Below are positions 24,001 to 34,831 of a DNA stretch of 64,000 bases, in pieces. Within the stretch, counting starts at the first letter, position 1, and the number at the start of each line of letters is the position of its first letter. This DNA is from Ulva prolifera (lineage: Eukaryota; Chlorophyta; Ulvophyceae; Ulvales; Ulvaceae), in contig CM041200.1 in assembly GCA_023078555.1 (NCBI GenBank), forward strand, positions 2,798,001 to 2,862,000. The letters run 5' to 3'. The notes beneath the pieces were generated by a model. It saw only the letters and a list, made by a program, of their open reading frames with translations. It did not search any database and was not told the DNA's origin. The position numbers and the translations under genes are program-made.

Positions 24001-27000
24001 ACACTGTGCCCGCACTGCGATCCAGTCAGCATCATCTCGCATGCACATGCTGCAGGCTCGGAGGATGGAGCGCCCAGCGCAGCGGCCAGCATGGTCCACG
24101 TCCGCACGCTGGAGATCGTGCAGCTTGTCGCCGCTTCCAGCCCCGCCGCCGCCAGGGGCATCTCAAACGCCGGCCTGCTGGACATGCCCCGCGCTGTGCT
24201 GCTGTCTGAGGAGTGGGGCTCACCCGGCGCGCACCCGCTCGCCGCCGGCGCCGCAGCAGCCCCCCGCGCTGCCAGCGTCGTCGGCTGCCTGCGGCTGTGG
24301 CGCGCGTGCGTGCCGGCACGGGTCTATTTCACTGCCATGAGTGATGTGTTTCCATGCATTATGGCGCTGCTGGCATGGGCGCAGAGCGTGTGCGCGGTGT
24401 CCAGTGGCTCCGGGCAAGCTGGTGCGGCCACCGCAGAGGGCCCCGCTGTGGCGGAGGGCCCTGGCGTCGCTGCGCCGCCGCTGTACGTTCCCGATGCCGC
24501 CATGCAGCAGACGATGCGGCAGCAGCTGCAGCAACACGGCGCCACAGTTGAGGTCTCCGTCGATGCGGCAGGGGGCCCGGGTGCTGCACGCACCCGTGCT
24601 GTGCATGCTGCGCATGCTGATGACGCTGTGGCCGTGGCGCATGCTGCGGCACAGGAGATTGCGCTGCTGGCGACCGTACTCCTGCAGCACGACCTCCCAG
24701 CGCACGCTGCGCAGCCGGGCTGGATGGAGCGCCGCAGCTGCGAGCTTCCAGAAGATTCAGACGCGTGTGAGCCGATGTGCTCGCCGGGGTGTGTGCAGCA
24801 GCTTGCGCCGCACCTGCTGGAGCTACTGCGTAGCACTGCCGCGGCGGGTGATGGCTCGGCGGACGAGGGGATTGCGTGGCCTGCCGCTGCGGAATGGCTT
24901 GGGGCACTTGCGGCTGACGCTGACGCCAGCGAGGGCTTGCAGCAGGAGCAGGCGGCGCGCCGCAGCGAAGAATCTCTGCACCAGCCGCCGCTTCCGCCCG
25001 CGCGCATGCATGCAGCGCTGCTGCAGCCGTGCAGGGCGCGGCGGCAGGGTGCGGTTGACGCATGCTTGCTGGCCGTTGACGCCTTGGCGACGCCCCGCAG
25101 CCCGGCCGGCCTGCCTGTCGTGGCAGACCGCATCGAACTGCTGTCGCAGGTCATGCAGCATGACTGCTGTCGTGGCGAGGTGCCTATGCCGGCAGCCGAT
25201 GGGGGGGGCATGCCGCTGCTGCAGCACTGTTTGGAGGTGGCCAACTCTTGCGAAGCGGCTGCTGTGCGTGCTGCGCTGCATGCGCGAGCCGCCAGCGCGG
25301 CGCGGCGGGCCGGCCGCGACGTCGAACCTCATGCAGCGGCTCCAGCGCTGGCACGCGTGTGTGTCGCCGCGGCGCGTGCTGTGGCAGGCATCGGCGCTAC
25401 TTCTGCCACGGCAAGCGGCATCGCACTGGCGTTCGGCCCGTGGGCGGCCGTGCGCACCCACGCCACGCACGTTGTCGGGGCCGGCCTCCTCCGCTGCCTG
25501 CGCATGTTGGCCACAGTGTCTGGCGGGCAGCTGCCAGCGGCATTTGCGCAGGGCCCTGACATGCTGGCCGTGCTTCGTGCTCTCGTGCTGGTGCCGACCC
25601 TGACGACCTCTGCAGACACGGCGAGGCAGGCTCTTCAGGCCATGTTTGCCGCACCAGCGATAGTGCCTTGCGCGGACGCTGCGGCCTGCGCATTTAGCCG
25701 CGTCAACCTCAGCGTGAGCCCGGGGAAAGCTGCGGAGCAGCTCGTCCCGGGTGCGGCGCTGCTCACCGCATACTGTGCCGCATGGACCGGCAGCAGCTCG
25801 CCAGCGCCGATGCCCAGCTCGAGCAGTGCAGATGGTGCTGTGGGGACTGAGCCGGTGGGGGAGCTGATGCCATGCATGTGGATGGATGCGTCCAGCGGTG
25901 CCGGGCAGCGGCTGCCTGCTCCGCCGGATTGGTTTGTCCTAGCGGTTGCAGCTCGTGTGGACGAACCAGACAGCAGCGAGGGCGCCACTCGCGCTGGGCC
26001 GAGCGCTGGGGAGCTGTCCGCTGCGCTGCTGGCTGCGGCGGTGACGTGGGTGGTTGGCCTCATGCATGCTGGTGTCTGTGATGTAGATGCTGAAGGCACT
26101 CCTCCGGCTCTGGTGCGCGGCTGGGGCAGGAAAGCGGTGCGCCCTTCCACAGGTTATAGCGGTGTAATTGCGCTGCACTCAGGTGCTATGTGTACCTGCT
26201 TGCCCGCCTGCACTGCACACGGTTGTGGAGACAGTGTAGTGCATAGTTTCATGCACGATGACAAGACATGTGGGGTTGCTGTTGCTTGCTGTTCCAGCCC
26301 TGAGGCCCCAGAGCTCCTCTGCTGAGGCCGCATGTAGCTGATGCAGTGTCGGCATCGATGCCGGCAGATCCACGCCCCAGTGTGGATGCATGTTGTGCCG
26401 TGCTGTGCTGTGACGCGCTTCGGTAGCACTACCGCAGCAGCCCGCACTGCACCCTGCATTGCCGTCTTGTTCCGTCTGCATGGAGCAGGCACTTGGAGCG
26501 TCTCGGCCATATCATTCATGCGTATCGGGGTGGCTTTTGATTTGCGGCTGTGCATTGCAGGTCGTGACGAACGTGCTGCGGATGGTCTACCTGACCGCCG
26601 ACGCAGCGCTGGGCCAGCGCGACGCGCACAGCGCGATCATGCAAGACATCCTCGGCTGTGGGGCCCTGCGCCTCGCCTTGCAGGCATGCATGTCCACACT
26701 CGCATCAGACCCCGTCCCAGCCGCCCCCGCGGACCAGTCCCCCCACGCGCAGGGCCCCCAAGCCGCCATGCATATCCTGCAGCAGCTGGGGCAGCTCACC
26801 GTAGAGGACTCTGAGGAGGAGCCGGAGGCCGCGGGCCACTCGGGTGCCACTGTGGGCGCCGTGGCGGATGACCTTGCGCAGCAGCATGCGAGCACGAGCC
26901 TCGGGGACGCAACGTTCGGGCATGCGGTGCTGCTGATGTGCCGCGCGGAGTGGGGCTGCGGGGAGCGCGTGTGGCGGGCGCTGTTTGCTGGTGGGTCTGT

Positions 27001-27619
27001 TGCGACGCTTCCGCGGCTTGCCGACGCGGTCGGCGGCGGCGAGCCCTACGTGGCAGCGGCGGCGGCTCACGTGGCCGCATGCACAGCAGCCGCAGGCGCT
27101 CTGACGCCGCCGCGGCTGCAGCGCGCCGCAGCGGCGGGCGGCATCGCGTCCGCGGCGCTGCGGGAGGGCCGATGGGACGGCAAGATGCTCAGGCGATGCA
27201 GCACTGGGAGCGCTGCAGGGGTGCTGTGGGGATCGTGGCTACTCGGGGCAATCTGCAGAAGCTGCAGTGTGCGGCATGGAGTGGTGGTGGACGGGGCTGG
27301 TCCTGGAGGAGCTGGCGTTGAAGCAGCATCAGGCAGTGCTGGCACTGGAGGCAGTGGCCTGAGATGGCAGCTGCAGCTGGTGCAAGAGCGGCTTCAGGAG
27401 GAGGATGCAGTGCAGGCAGCTGTGCATCTGGTGGGAGCTGCGGTGTGGTGGGCAGCCAAGTGTTTGTGTTTGGGTCCTGCTGAGCTTCTGCAGGCACTGG
27501 AGAGTGCTGCTGCTTGTGAGCTGCGCGAGGCACTGGGAGGGGCTGCCTGCAGCCTGGGTGATGCCCTTGCAGCTGTTGACCCCCACTCAAGGGATTATTC
27601 CAGGGTCGCACCTCCCTGA
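21090..27619 (+). CDS. RPAP1: RNA polymerase II-associated protein 1 homologue (RPAP1/MINIYO)
   Basis: RPAP1 proteins act in RNA polymerase II assembly and nuclear import, and the plant member MINIYO controls onset of differentiation. Seven exons join in phase: 21090-21216, 21364-21800, 21879-22344, 22641-22976, 23374-23697, 24056-26136, 26561-27619, giving about 1,609 aa, in the family size range. The start MRRNIRDDSDDDDDMIAQE opens an acidic N-terminus with EREFLQSRGAKPA. Residues about 165-212 fit the RPAP1 N-terminal domain (DIMSRENDEFISKLSATEI then HGELKPELLSKLAARKR). Around 308-358 lies the RPAP1 signature RDPLRR followed by GYTVEEAVLLLRSTHSHLQR, leading into helical repeats to the C-terminus. 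The helical part (about 360-1609) is Ala/Leu-rich with little specific motif content. The assignment rests on the N-terminal half and on colinearity. The splice at 26136/26561 is least certain. Confidence 0.85.
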
Positions 27620-29651
27620 TTCGGAATCCTGCTTGTGATTGCATTGCCTGGAAGTACGCTCTGGTGGTCTGCTATACAATGGTCAGAGCTGGTCAAACTT
27701 GATCCCACTTGTGTGACCGTCGTGACTAGCAGGTAGCTGTTGTTGGCTGTTGTCAGGTGTGTACACCCATCGCGCAGACTGTTGCGCCACGCAGACTATT
27801 GGTCATGTGAGGCTTGCAACGCCTTGTGTTACAAAGATACACTCGGGGTGGCAGCTGGCACGACAGACATTGCACGGCGCAACGCGATCACAGTAACCCG
27901 GCCGTAGTCCGGACTGTACATCTGCAGCTGCACTGCAGCCGTACGCGCGCGTGTGCGGGCCCGAGTCGTCGCACGAACATGTGCCCGTCAAATTGCATGC
28001 ACATGCCCATCTCCGACTTTCGGCATCGCCCTGTGGTCTGCCCAGAATCCCTGTCTGAGACGGCGAAGCACATTGCCTCTCGTCGCCCGCCGGGCGCTGC
28101 CCGCAAGAGGCTAACATCTCTAGATAACCCCGCAAACCAATCCCCCCCCCGCAGGCCCCGCTCCACGCTCGCGAAGCTCCATCCTTTTCCCGCGGCAAAC
28201 GTTCACAAGCACCGTGACGCACTTCCGCTCGCGAACCCCCGCCCAGGCAACGCACGCGCCGCAGTACATACGCGCTGTGGTACATGTGTCGATCCGCCGG
28301 CAGGTAGGCCCCGAGGCGCGGCGCATGCACAGTGCCTTGTTGACTAATCGTTCGAGGGCGTGCACGTACACATCTAAACTTACTTTACTTTACAGGGCCT
28401 GCGGACTGCAGCAGAATAGCGCACCACAAACGCATCCACCCTTGGCCTGTCGCGCAACGTTAACGTGGACGTTAACGTGGAAGAACGCGCTGTGCAACTG
28501 TGCGATGGTTCGGGAATACGAGCAGTGACACGTGCATGCGCCTGCCGCGTTGCATGCACATGCCCACCTCCGACGTTCAAGCGCATTCGGCTTCCGCGCG
28601 CTGCGTGCCGGCCAGCCTCGAGCTGCTACACGCGGTGACCTGTGCACATGTATCTCTCCGACATGTACTTTCGCGCATTACCGGTCTTCGGCATCTCACG
28701 TTTCAAGTCCACGGACTCACAAGCGGATTTCTCAGCTGCTATCTCGAGATATCTATCGCATCGATTGTATGGCCATATGAGCCGGCCACCGTCAAGACAG
28801 CACGCAGCCCCAATTTATGACAGTGCCTCATATGCATATGACAAGTTGTCCTGTTTGCAGGTTCTCCGCACCGGCGGATCCGGAGTACATGTGCACGCGT
28901 ACGTGATGGGCGTCCATGATCAGGGCGTCCGCACGTCGAAGCTGCTTGGTTGCACGGCTTGCATGTTCGTGACTAACTGCCACCTGTTAGGGATGTCCCC
29001 TTCGACATTGCACGGTCTTGTCATACATGCGTGCGACGGCGAAGCCAGGGATGGAAGCTGCGCAGTCGTATACGCATGCATGCGCGGTGATGTCGGAAAG
29101 CTGTCTCCCGTGGTCCCCACGCTGCGACTTGACGACGGAGTTTGTGCGTGAGCACCAAGAGTGCTTCGCGAGATACTAATCGGAAGGGTATCACTCGGGC
29201 GACAGGTTCGCCCATCGCATACAGCTTCAGTAGCACATGCGAGCTCCTGCGCTGTGTTGCTCGGGCCAGCCACGTCGTGCCACGTAGATAATCTATTTGA
29301 ATTGAACTTATTTCGCGTGTACGGCCACGCAACATTCCAACCGAAACTGGACTCGTAGACTTCCTAGAGATGACAGCTCCGTCACCTGTGCCAGGAGCCT
29401 TGGAGAGCATGCAGCATTCATCGAAACAGCAAAACACGTTTGTTCATTGAATCTTTGCAGTGCTCAAGGCACGGCGCAAAAAGCGGATGATCCCCGAATC
29501 GGTGGACAACTTGCATGCGCAGTCTCTGCCCCATTCTGGCCATGCCCACCACCGGCAATGGCTGGTGTAAGGCGCAGCAGCCTGGTCATCAGTTTGAGTA
29601 CATCCGGGTGCCACACTACCGTTATTATAGGACGAAACTTTCAGACCGTGT
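27620..29651. other. gene-poor intergenic DNA with a repeated 29-bp segment
   Basis: No supported gene. A 29-bp segment starting TTGCATGCACATGCCCA recurs with two mismatches at 27993-28021 and 28550-28578. A 12-bp palindrome TATCTCGAGATA lies at 28740-28751. A tail-like GTGTTACAAAG near 27,827 may be another LINE 3' end. Confidence 0.4.
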
Positions 29652-29741
29652 GCTCTGTATGTTGCCAGAGTGGGGTTTGGGGTTTTGTTGGTGGCGAGGT
29701 GGCCCTCGTAGGTTCCAGACAATGGGCTCTGTATGTTGCCA
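29652..29741. repeat. 16-bp direct repeats flanking a 58-bp segment
   Basis: GCTCTGTATGTTGCCA occurs at 29652-29667 and 29726-29741. The bases just upstream also resemble each other (TCAGACCGTGT and CCAGACAATGG). Right after the second copy, GACAAAACGTGAGAGGCAGG resembles a minus-strand LINE 3' end. This could be another small insertion or a local duplication. Confidence 0.5.
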
Positions 29742-29961
29742 AGACAAAACGTGAGAGGCAGGTAGCAACCCCATCACGGAGGGGGGGAAAAAAGAACTGC
29801 CCCCAAACGCATCCCCAATTGACTGCTCTGCAGATTCCCCTCGGTGCATACTGAGGACCTGGCTTCTAGCTTCATGGCAGACTGCTTGCCAGGATAGTTC
29901 GCAGCTGATGGCTAAGGCCACAGGTGGTATCAGGTGCTGCACACTTCTATGTGCCATGTGT

Positions 29962-30111
29962 CACAAGGACAAGGTTTGTGCCAGAGCGGGTGCTGACGTT
30001 GCGTGGGGGTGTTGGTATGGGTGTGTTGGTATGTGCTGCGTGTTCCCCTGGTTGTTGCCCGCGGTGCTACCTGCCTTGCTTGCTTTGTCCTTGTAACACA
30101 AGGACAAGGTT
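29962..30111 (+). mobile_element. 120-bp LINE 3'-end insertion with 15-bp TSD
   Basis: CACAAGGACAAGGTT occurs at 29962-29976 and 30097-30111. The insert between (29977-30096) is GT-rich and ends in CGCGGTGCTACCTGCC...TTTGTCCTTGTAA, the same 3' end as the copies near 1.8, 2.24, 30.4 and 30.56 kb. The structure fits a 5'-truncated retrotransposition. Confidence 0.75.
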
Positions 30112-30284
30112 GGAGGAGCAGGGATCTCTCGAGGCAGCACAGTCAAGCCACACTATGAGCCGCCACCCAGCCTGGATCATCAGGCCACCACGTCCACAAC
30201 GCTGCTTGCAAGCGTCTTCTACCCACACGCCCCACCAGCACCAACATCCATGCGCCCGCACCCATGCATTATGGCCATGTGCTG

Positions 30285-30302
30285 TTTTTTTTTTTTTTTT
30301 TT
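30285..30302 (+). repeat. T18 homopolymer
   Basis: Run of 18 T between CATGTGCTG and ACCATCGG. It is not clearly the tail of a neighbouring element, since adjacent LINE 3' ends finish in TTGTAAC-like motifs. Confidence 0.95.
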
Positions 30303-30371
30303 ACCATCGGTCTGTATGTCAGCAATATGTCAACAACGCGCATGCAAGCCGCCGTTCCACACAGCATGGCC

Positions 30372-30790
30372 ATGTGCCATCATTGTGTGATAAAGGTGGC
30401 GAGGCGGGCAGCACCGCGAACGATCAAGTACACACCCAGACACCCACAAAACTCACCACGTTCTCAGCAGGCGGCACAGATCCGCAGACCGCCAAGTACA
30501 CACCCACACACGCACACACAAACACACCGCCCCAAACACAGCCACACAGCATCGAGTGTGAGTGTGTGTTACAACGGCGAAGCCAGAGAGGCAGGTAGCA
30601 CCTCAGGCCACAGACAGGGGCACCCCACACACCAGCAACGGTTAGGGCATGAAACACGGGCCAACACACCAACACTGCCCACGTGCGCCAACACTGTCCA
30701 CACCGGTATGTGTGTTTGTGTGGGTGGCTGCAAAGTGGACGGAGACCGTGAGACCGCGACCAAGCCGAGCCTCGCCTTGTCCAGTCCACA
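30372..30790 (-). mobile_element. two nested or tandem LINE 3' UTR fragments
   Basis: On the minus strand two 3' ends are visible. One ends near 30,372 (GCACCGCG complement with GCCTCGCC then TTTATCACAC). The other ends near 30,560 (GCTACCTGCCTCTCTGGC then CCGTTGTAACACAC). Each is preceded by a GT-rich (minus strand) stretch like the 3' UTR at 2.25-2.6 kb. The outer limit near 30.8 kb is approximate. No coding motif remains. Confidence 0.5.
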
Positions 30791-32753
30791 TGGCCTCTCA
30801 GCACATCTCTGTGCTCGGCAGGGCAACAGCGGGCAGCAAGCACGGGGGCACTCATGCCAGCCGAGCTCCACTGCTTGACCCACAGCTGCAGGCTGACTGA
30901 GGGACAGCCCGCGCTTGCCCCGTGTGCCGCCTGCCAGACTCCCGGTACAACCTCTTGCACGTGGCTGGGTCACGTCCGGAGGGCCACATATGCTCAAGGA
31001 TTTCAGGCTGGCATGCAGACGAGTGTTGTGTCCTCAAATGCAATACATCGCTGTGAAATTCTGCCTGAAAGATGCTAGGTAGGTGAAGCAGGTGTATGCA
31101 CGAGGCCGACGGAAGCGCAGCGCACAAGCACAGACCTAGGCGCAGCCGCCTGGCTGGCACGACAACGCCTCCTGCCACCTGCAACACCACCCGGGCCTCG
31201 GCAGCAAGCACGGGCGCTCCGTGGGCGCCCCAGCATATAGCGCCTCCTACACCGGGCCTGGGCCTGCGTTGGGGCACCTCCTAGGCCCGACCGTGGCCAG
31301 TGGTGTTGGTCTGCCAGGGAAAGAGGGAGAGCTGCTGGCTGCATCATCCGGGGAAGTGTGGTATATGCTGCTGCAGCAGGCGAGTGAGAGTGGGCATGGC
31401 AAAGCAGCTGCCTTCCTGTGCAGGGCCGAGGCCAAGTGCAGGTTGGTGACTCGAGCAACGTTTGTGACCGAAGGCGTTGTGTGTGACACCCCAACCACCC
31501 TTGAAGCCCATGTTACCCTACCACCACTGTCTTTCAGGGGCCTGACGGGTCCTAATATATGGCCTGGCGGCCACAGCCTGCACCTCAAGGCCAAGCTTGC
31601 TGCAAACAGTCTGCCCAGTGCTGGTAGGCTGCCATTTCTAGCACTGTCACAGCCAACAGCTGGGATGACAGCCGGGCCGCCTGCATTGTGGTCATGGCAG
31701 ATGAAATCAATGGACTAAAGCTCTGCAGCTGCTACTAGTCCACTGTGCTATCACCGACCAGGCTTGAAGGTCGCATCTGCGCGAGGCATCTTCCTAGATG
31801 GTAACAATTGCAGCTTAGGACCAGGAGACTTCTGCAGAACACTGTCTGGTTCCTGCAGTGCTGCATGCCTCTCCGAACTTGTCCCAGCGACGCAGGGGAG
31901 ATACTGCATGGCATTGCGAGGAGCTGTTGCCTTGTGCAGACATTCGTTGGGCGGGCGGTCTGGAACGGGCCCGCCCTGCCAAACCGCAGCACATTGTGCA
32001 GCATTCTGTTCCACAGCGCTCACAGGCGCCAACTCCGGCAAGTCCATGGGTCGACTGTGCTTCGAATATCCGCCTTGCGCACTCTGTCACGGTCACGACA
32101 CAGGATGACGCCTACATGATGAAATCTGCATGATCGTCGCGACGACACCCACTGAACAGTCAGGCGTACACGCCATGCCTCTGGTGCGACTGTGACGGCA
32201 GGTAGAAGGATGGGGACTGTTAGGGAAGGTCTGCTGGAATAAACTGCGGGTGGTTCGAGTCCCTGAGCGATGCCTTCACGGAGCAGACAGCCTGTGAGTG
32301 CACCTGCGCCACGGTTGCAGTCGCAACAGACAGTACCGCAGCAGACAACAACCGCTTGATGCGCACGAGCGTAAGACGAGCCATCGGCTTCGAACCTTGG
32401 GATTTGCGAGTTCCATCTATTCCACAGGGCCTCGCCACGATTCCGGTGCTGCCGTTCTGCAGAGCAGTTTTGCTCGCGGGCCCCGCGAGCGACCACGGGA
32501 AGCGGGAAGGGTTGCTCCGCGAGCTCCAGCGTTGGTCGCTGCGGCCAATCCTTGACCCGGTCTGGCTCGGCCACACTAACACAGAACGGACTGCGGCGAC
32601 CTCTGACATTGTTGATGCCGGACATGACGCGAACACCGTCGTCGTTGCTTCTGTGCTGTTGACCAACCAGTCTGTGAAGCACCAACTCCGCACTGCGTGG
32701 TTCTCGCCCACAGTGCACTCCCGCACCGCAGCAATCACATCAAGGCAGTAGTA
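30791..32753. other. intergenic upstream of the NAR1-type gene
   Basis: No supported gene. Frames of up to about 230 codons on the minus strand (32020-32718) lack recognisable motifs and clash with other frames. The GGTTCGAGTCCC string near 32,251 does not fold into a tRNA. Confidence 0.4.
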
Positions 32754-34277
32754 ATGAATTCGTGCATTCATTTGCCTTCACGGTCGCTGGCGCCACGCGC
32801 GTGTAGCTCAGCGCGAGCGGGCACGCGATGGGCATCAGCACGAGTTGTCCCTCCAGTGCTCGGCTTCTCCGCAGGCGAATCCATCAGAGGCACAGCGAGC
32901 GAACGCAGAAAGTCTACATGTGCTGCAGCAGAGCTAGCTTCGCCTCCAGAATCCCTGGAGAGAGCAGTTGCTGCGGGCGAGAAGAAGGCCAATCTGCCGC
33001 CGACGAAGGTGAGTGTACATCCCCATGCTGACGCCGCTGTCGCATGGTCTGGGCACCGACGTTCAGCACATTTCCAGCTGCGCGCATGTGACGTACTGCG
33101 GCAGCTGTCGCAGCATCGCCCCACGGCCCGCGCCGCTCGCTGCAGATGTTGGCCATACATACGAAGGCGGGCAATACAGCACAACAAAGCCTGGACCTTT
33201 GCCACAGGCACCCCGCCTCCCACAAGCATACACAACACCACCGCACCAGCACAAGCTGTTTGCACCGAATCTCTGCAAGTATAGCAATTGATGCAGCGAG
33301 GAGTTTGGCACCGCCGCGCGTGCGCCACCCCCCGACTAACACCCCCCCCCCCCCTCCCCAGCGTCCGAACCACAACACGCCTGTGCATGCAGATCTTCCT
33401 GCTGGGCATCCTCGCGGGCGTGTACATCGGCTTCGGCGCGCTGCTCATGATGTGCGTCGGTGGCAGCTGCACCGGCATCGCCGCGAGCGACCCCGGCCTC
33501 AAGGCCATCATCTCGGGCCTCTTCGGCCTCCCCTTCGGCCTCATCATGGTCCTCATCACCGGCTCCGAGCTGTTCACGGGCAACGCGGCGCTCGTGACCG
33601 CGGCCGTCCTCGAGGGCCGCGCCACGCTCTCGCAGCTCACCAAGTCGTGGGTCGTGTCCTTCACCGGCAACATCGTCGGCTCGATTGCTCTCGCCGCTCT
33701 CGCCGTCTTTGCCGGCCTGTTCACGACCAACCCCGTCGCTGTCAAGACCGCCGTCGCCAAGACCAGCCTCCCCTGGGGCGCGGTGCGGCCCCACACCCTG
33801 CGCCCCAATGCATGACATTATGCATGCAGTGTGACAAGCATGTAGGTGCAACATGCATGCAAATTCATTGCCTGAAGCTCACGGCCGCAGCGCAGCGCAG
33901 CATGGGCATGCGCCGTGGTGCGGGGGGTGGTGTGGGGGGCGGCAGGGTGATGGTGTGGCGGCGTGCAGGCGTTTGCGCGCGGCATCCTGTGCAACTGGCT
34001 GGTGTGCATGGCGATCTGGATGGCGCTGTGTGAGAACACGCTGCCTGGCAAGGCGACGGCTGTGCTGTTCCCGATCCCGGCGTTCATTGCGATCGGCCTG
34101 GAGCACTCTGTGGCCAACATTTTCATCATCTCGGCCGGCATCCTCGCGGGCGCCAAGGTGTCGTGGGCAGACATGTGGATCAAGAATCTGGTGCCCGTGA
34201 CTCTCGGTAACATCGTCGGGGGTGCCTTCTGCGTAGGGTTTGCACTGTGGCTGGTGCACCGCAAGAAGGACGTGTGA
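32754..34277 (+). CDS. NAR1: NAR1-type formate/nitrite transporter (FNT family)
   Basis: FNT proteins are membrane channels for formate, nitrite and related small anions. In green algae NAR1 members carry nitrite into the chloroplast. Three exons in phase: 32754-33008, 33393-33782, 33969-34277, giving 317 aa. FNT features in order: ASPPESLERAVAAGEKKANL, IFLLGILAGVYIGFGALLMM, GLFGLPFGLIMVLITGSELFTGN, KSWVVSFTGNIVGSIALA, ARGILCNWLVCMAIW, and FIAIGLEHSVANIFIISAG. The C-terminus is short (LWLVHRKKDV). About six hydrophobic segments are visible. The first 60 residues (MNSCIHLPSRSLAPRACSSA...) are rich in Ser, Arg and Ala with few acidic residues, suggesting a transit peptide. That is inference and depends on the start at 32754. 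TGTAA at 34420-34424, 143 bp past the stop, could be a green-algal polyadenylation signal. It is convergent with the beta-helix gene. Substrate specificity cannot be read from sequence alone. Confidence 0.93.
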
Positions 34278-34831
34278 GCGGGGTGGCAGGAGTGTGCTGG
34301 GCATGAGCTTCGGATGCGGGTGGGCATGCACAACGCCTGTGGAGGGACGAGGTGGGCAGTTCTTGGTTTGGCATTGCGTGATGTTGCAGCGGAATTATTT
34401 ACACAGTATAGTCAAACGTTGTAATTGAAAACTATCAGAACTTCCATGGGACCTGGGAACCGCTAGCTGGGAGATTGCCCTGACACTAGGCCGAGATGCA
34501 CTGCTGCACTCACTACGGGGATGACGCACATACTCCACATCTGACAGAGGGACCTAACAAGCAGCCAGGCTCGGCACAACACCGCACCGTTGCCACCGCC
34601 CGGCCTGGCCGCACATACATCGTTCGGAAATGCATCACACAAACTCGCACACAGCCGTCCGGCCTACCACATTCGAAAGCCTTACGCAGATCAGGCAATT
34701 GGCACTGCATTCATGCAGCAGGAAAATGTAAACGTCCGTACGTTCGCTGAGTTTGGATACACCAGGGTCACCGGGGGCATGCCTCGCGGGCACTGGCCTC
34801 CAAAAGGGAGCGAATGTCAGCGGTTCCCATG
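34278..34831. other. 3' spacer between convergent NAR1 and beta-helix gene
   Basis: 554 bp between facing stop codons. No gene seen. Contains the possible TGTAA signal for the upstream gene at 34420-34424. Confidence 0.45.

Noticed and set aside
24324-25244. Minus-strand frames of 200-300 codons opposite RPAP1 exon 6
   Set aside because: Ser/Cys/Ala-rich antisense shadows with no motif. The plus strand continues the RPAP1 exon chain in phase.
32235-32275. GGTTCGAGTCCC suggesting a tRNA T-arm
   Set aside because: The flanking bases do not make a 5-bp T-stem, and no anticodon arm, D-arm or acceptor stem can be drawn.
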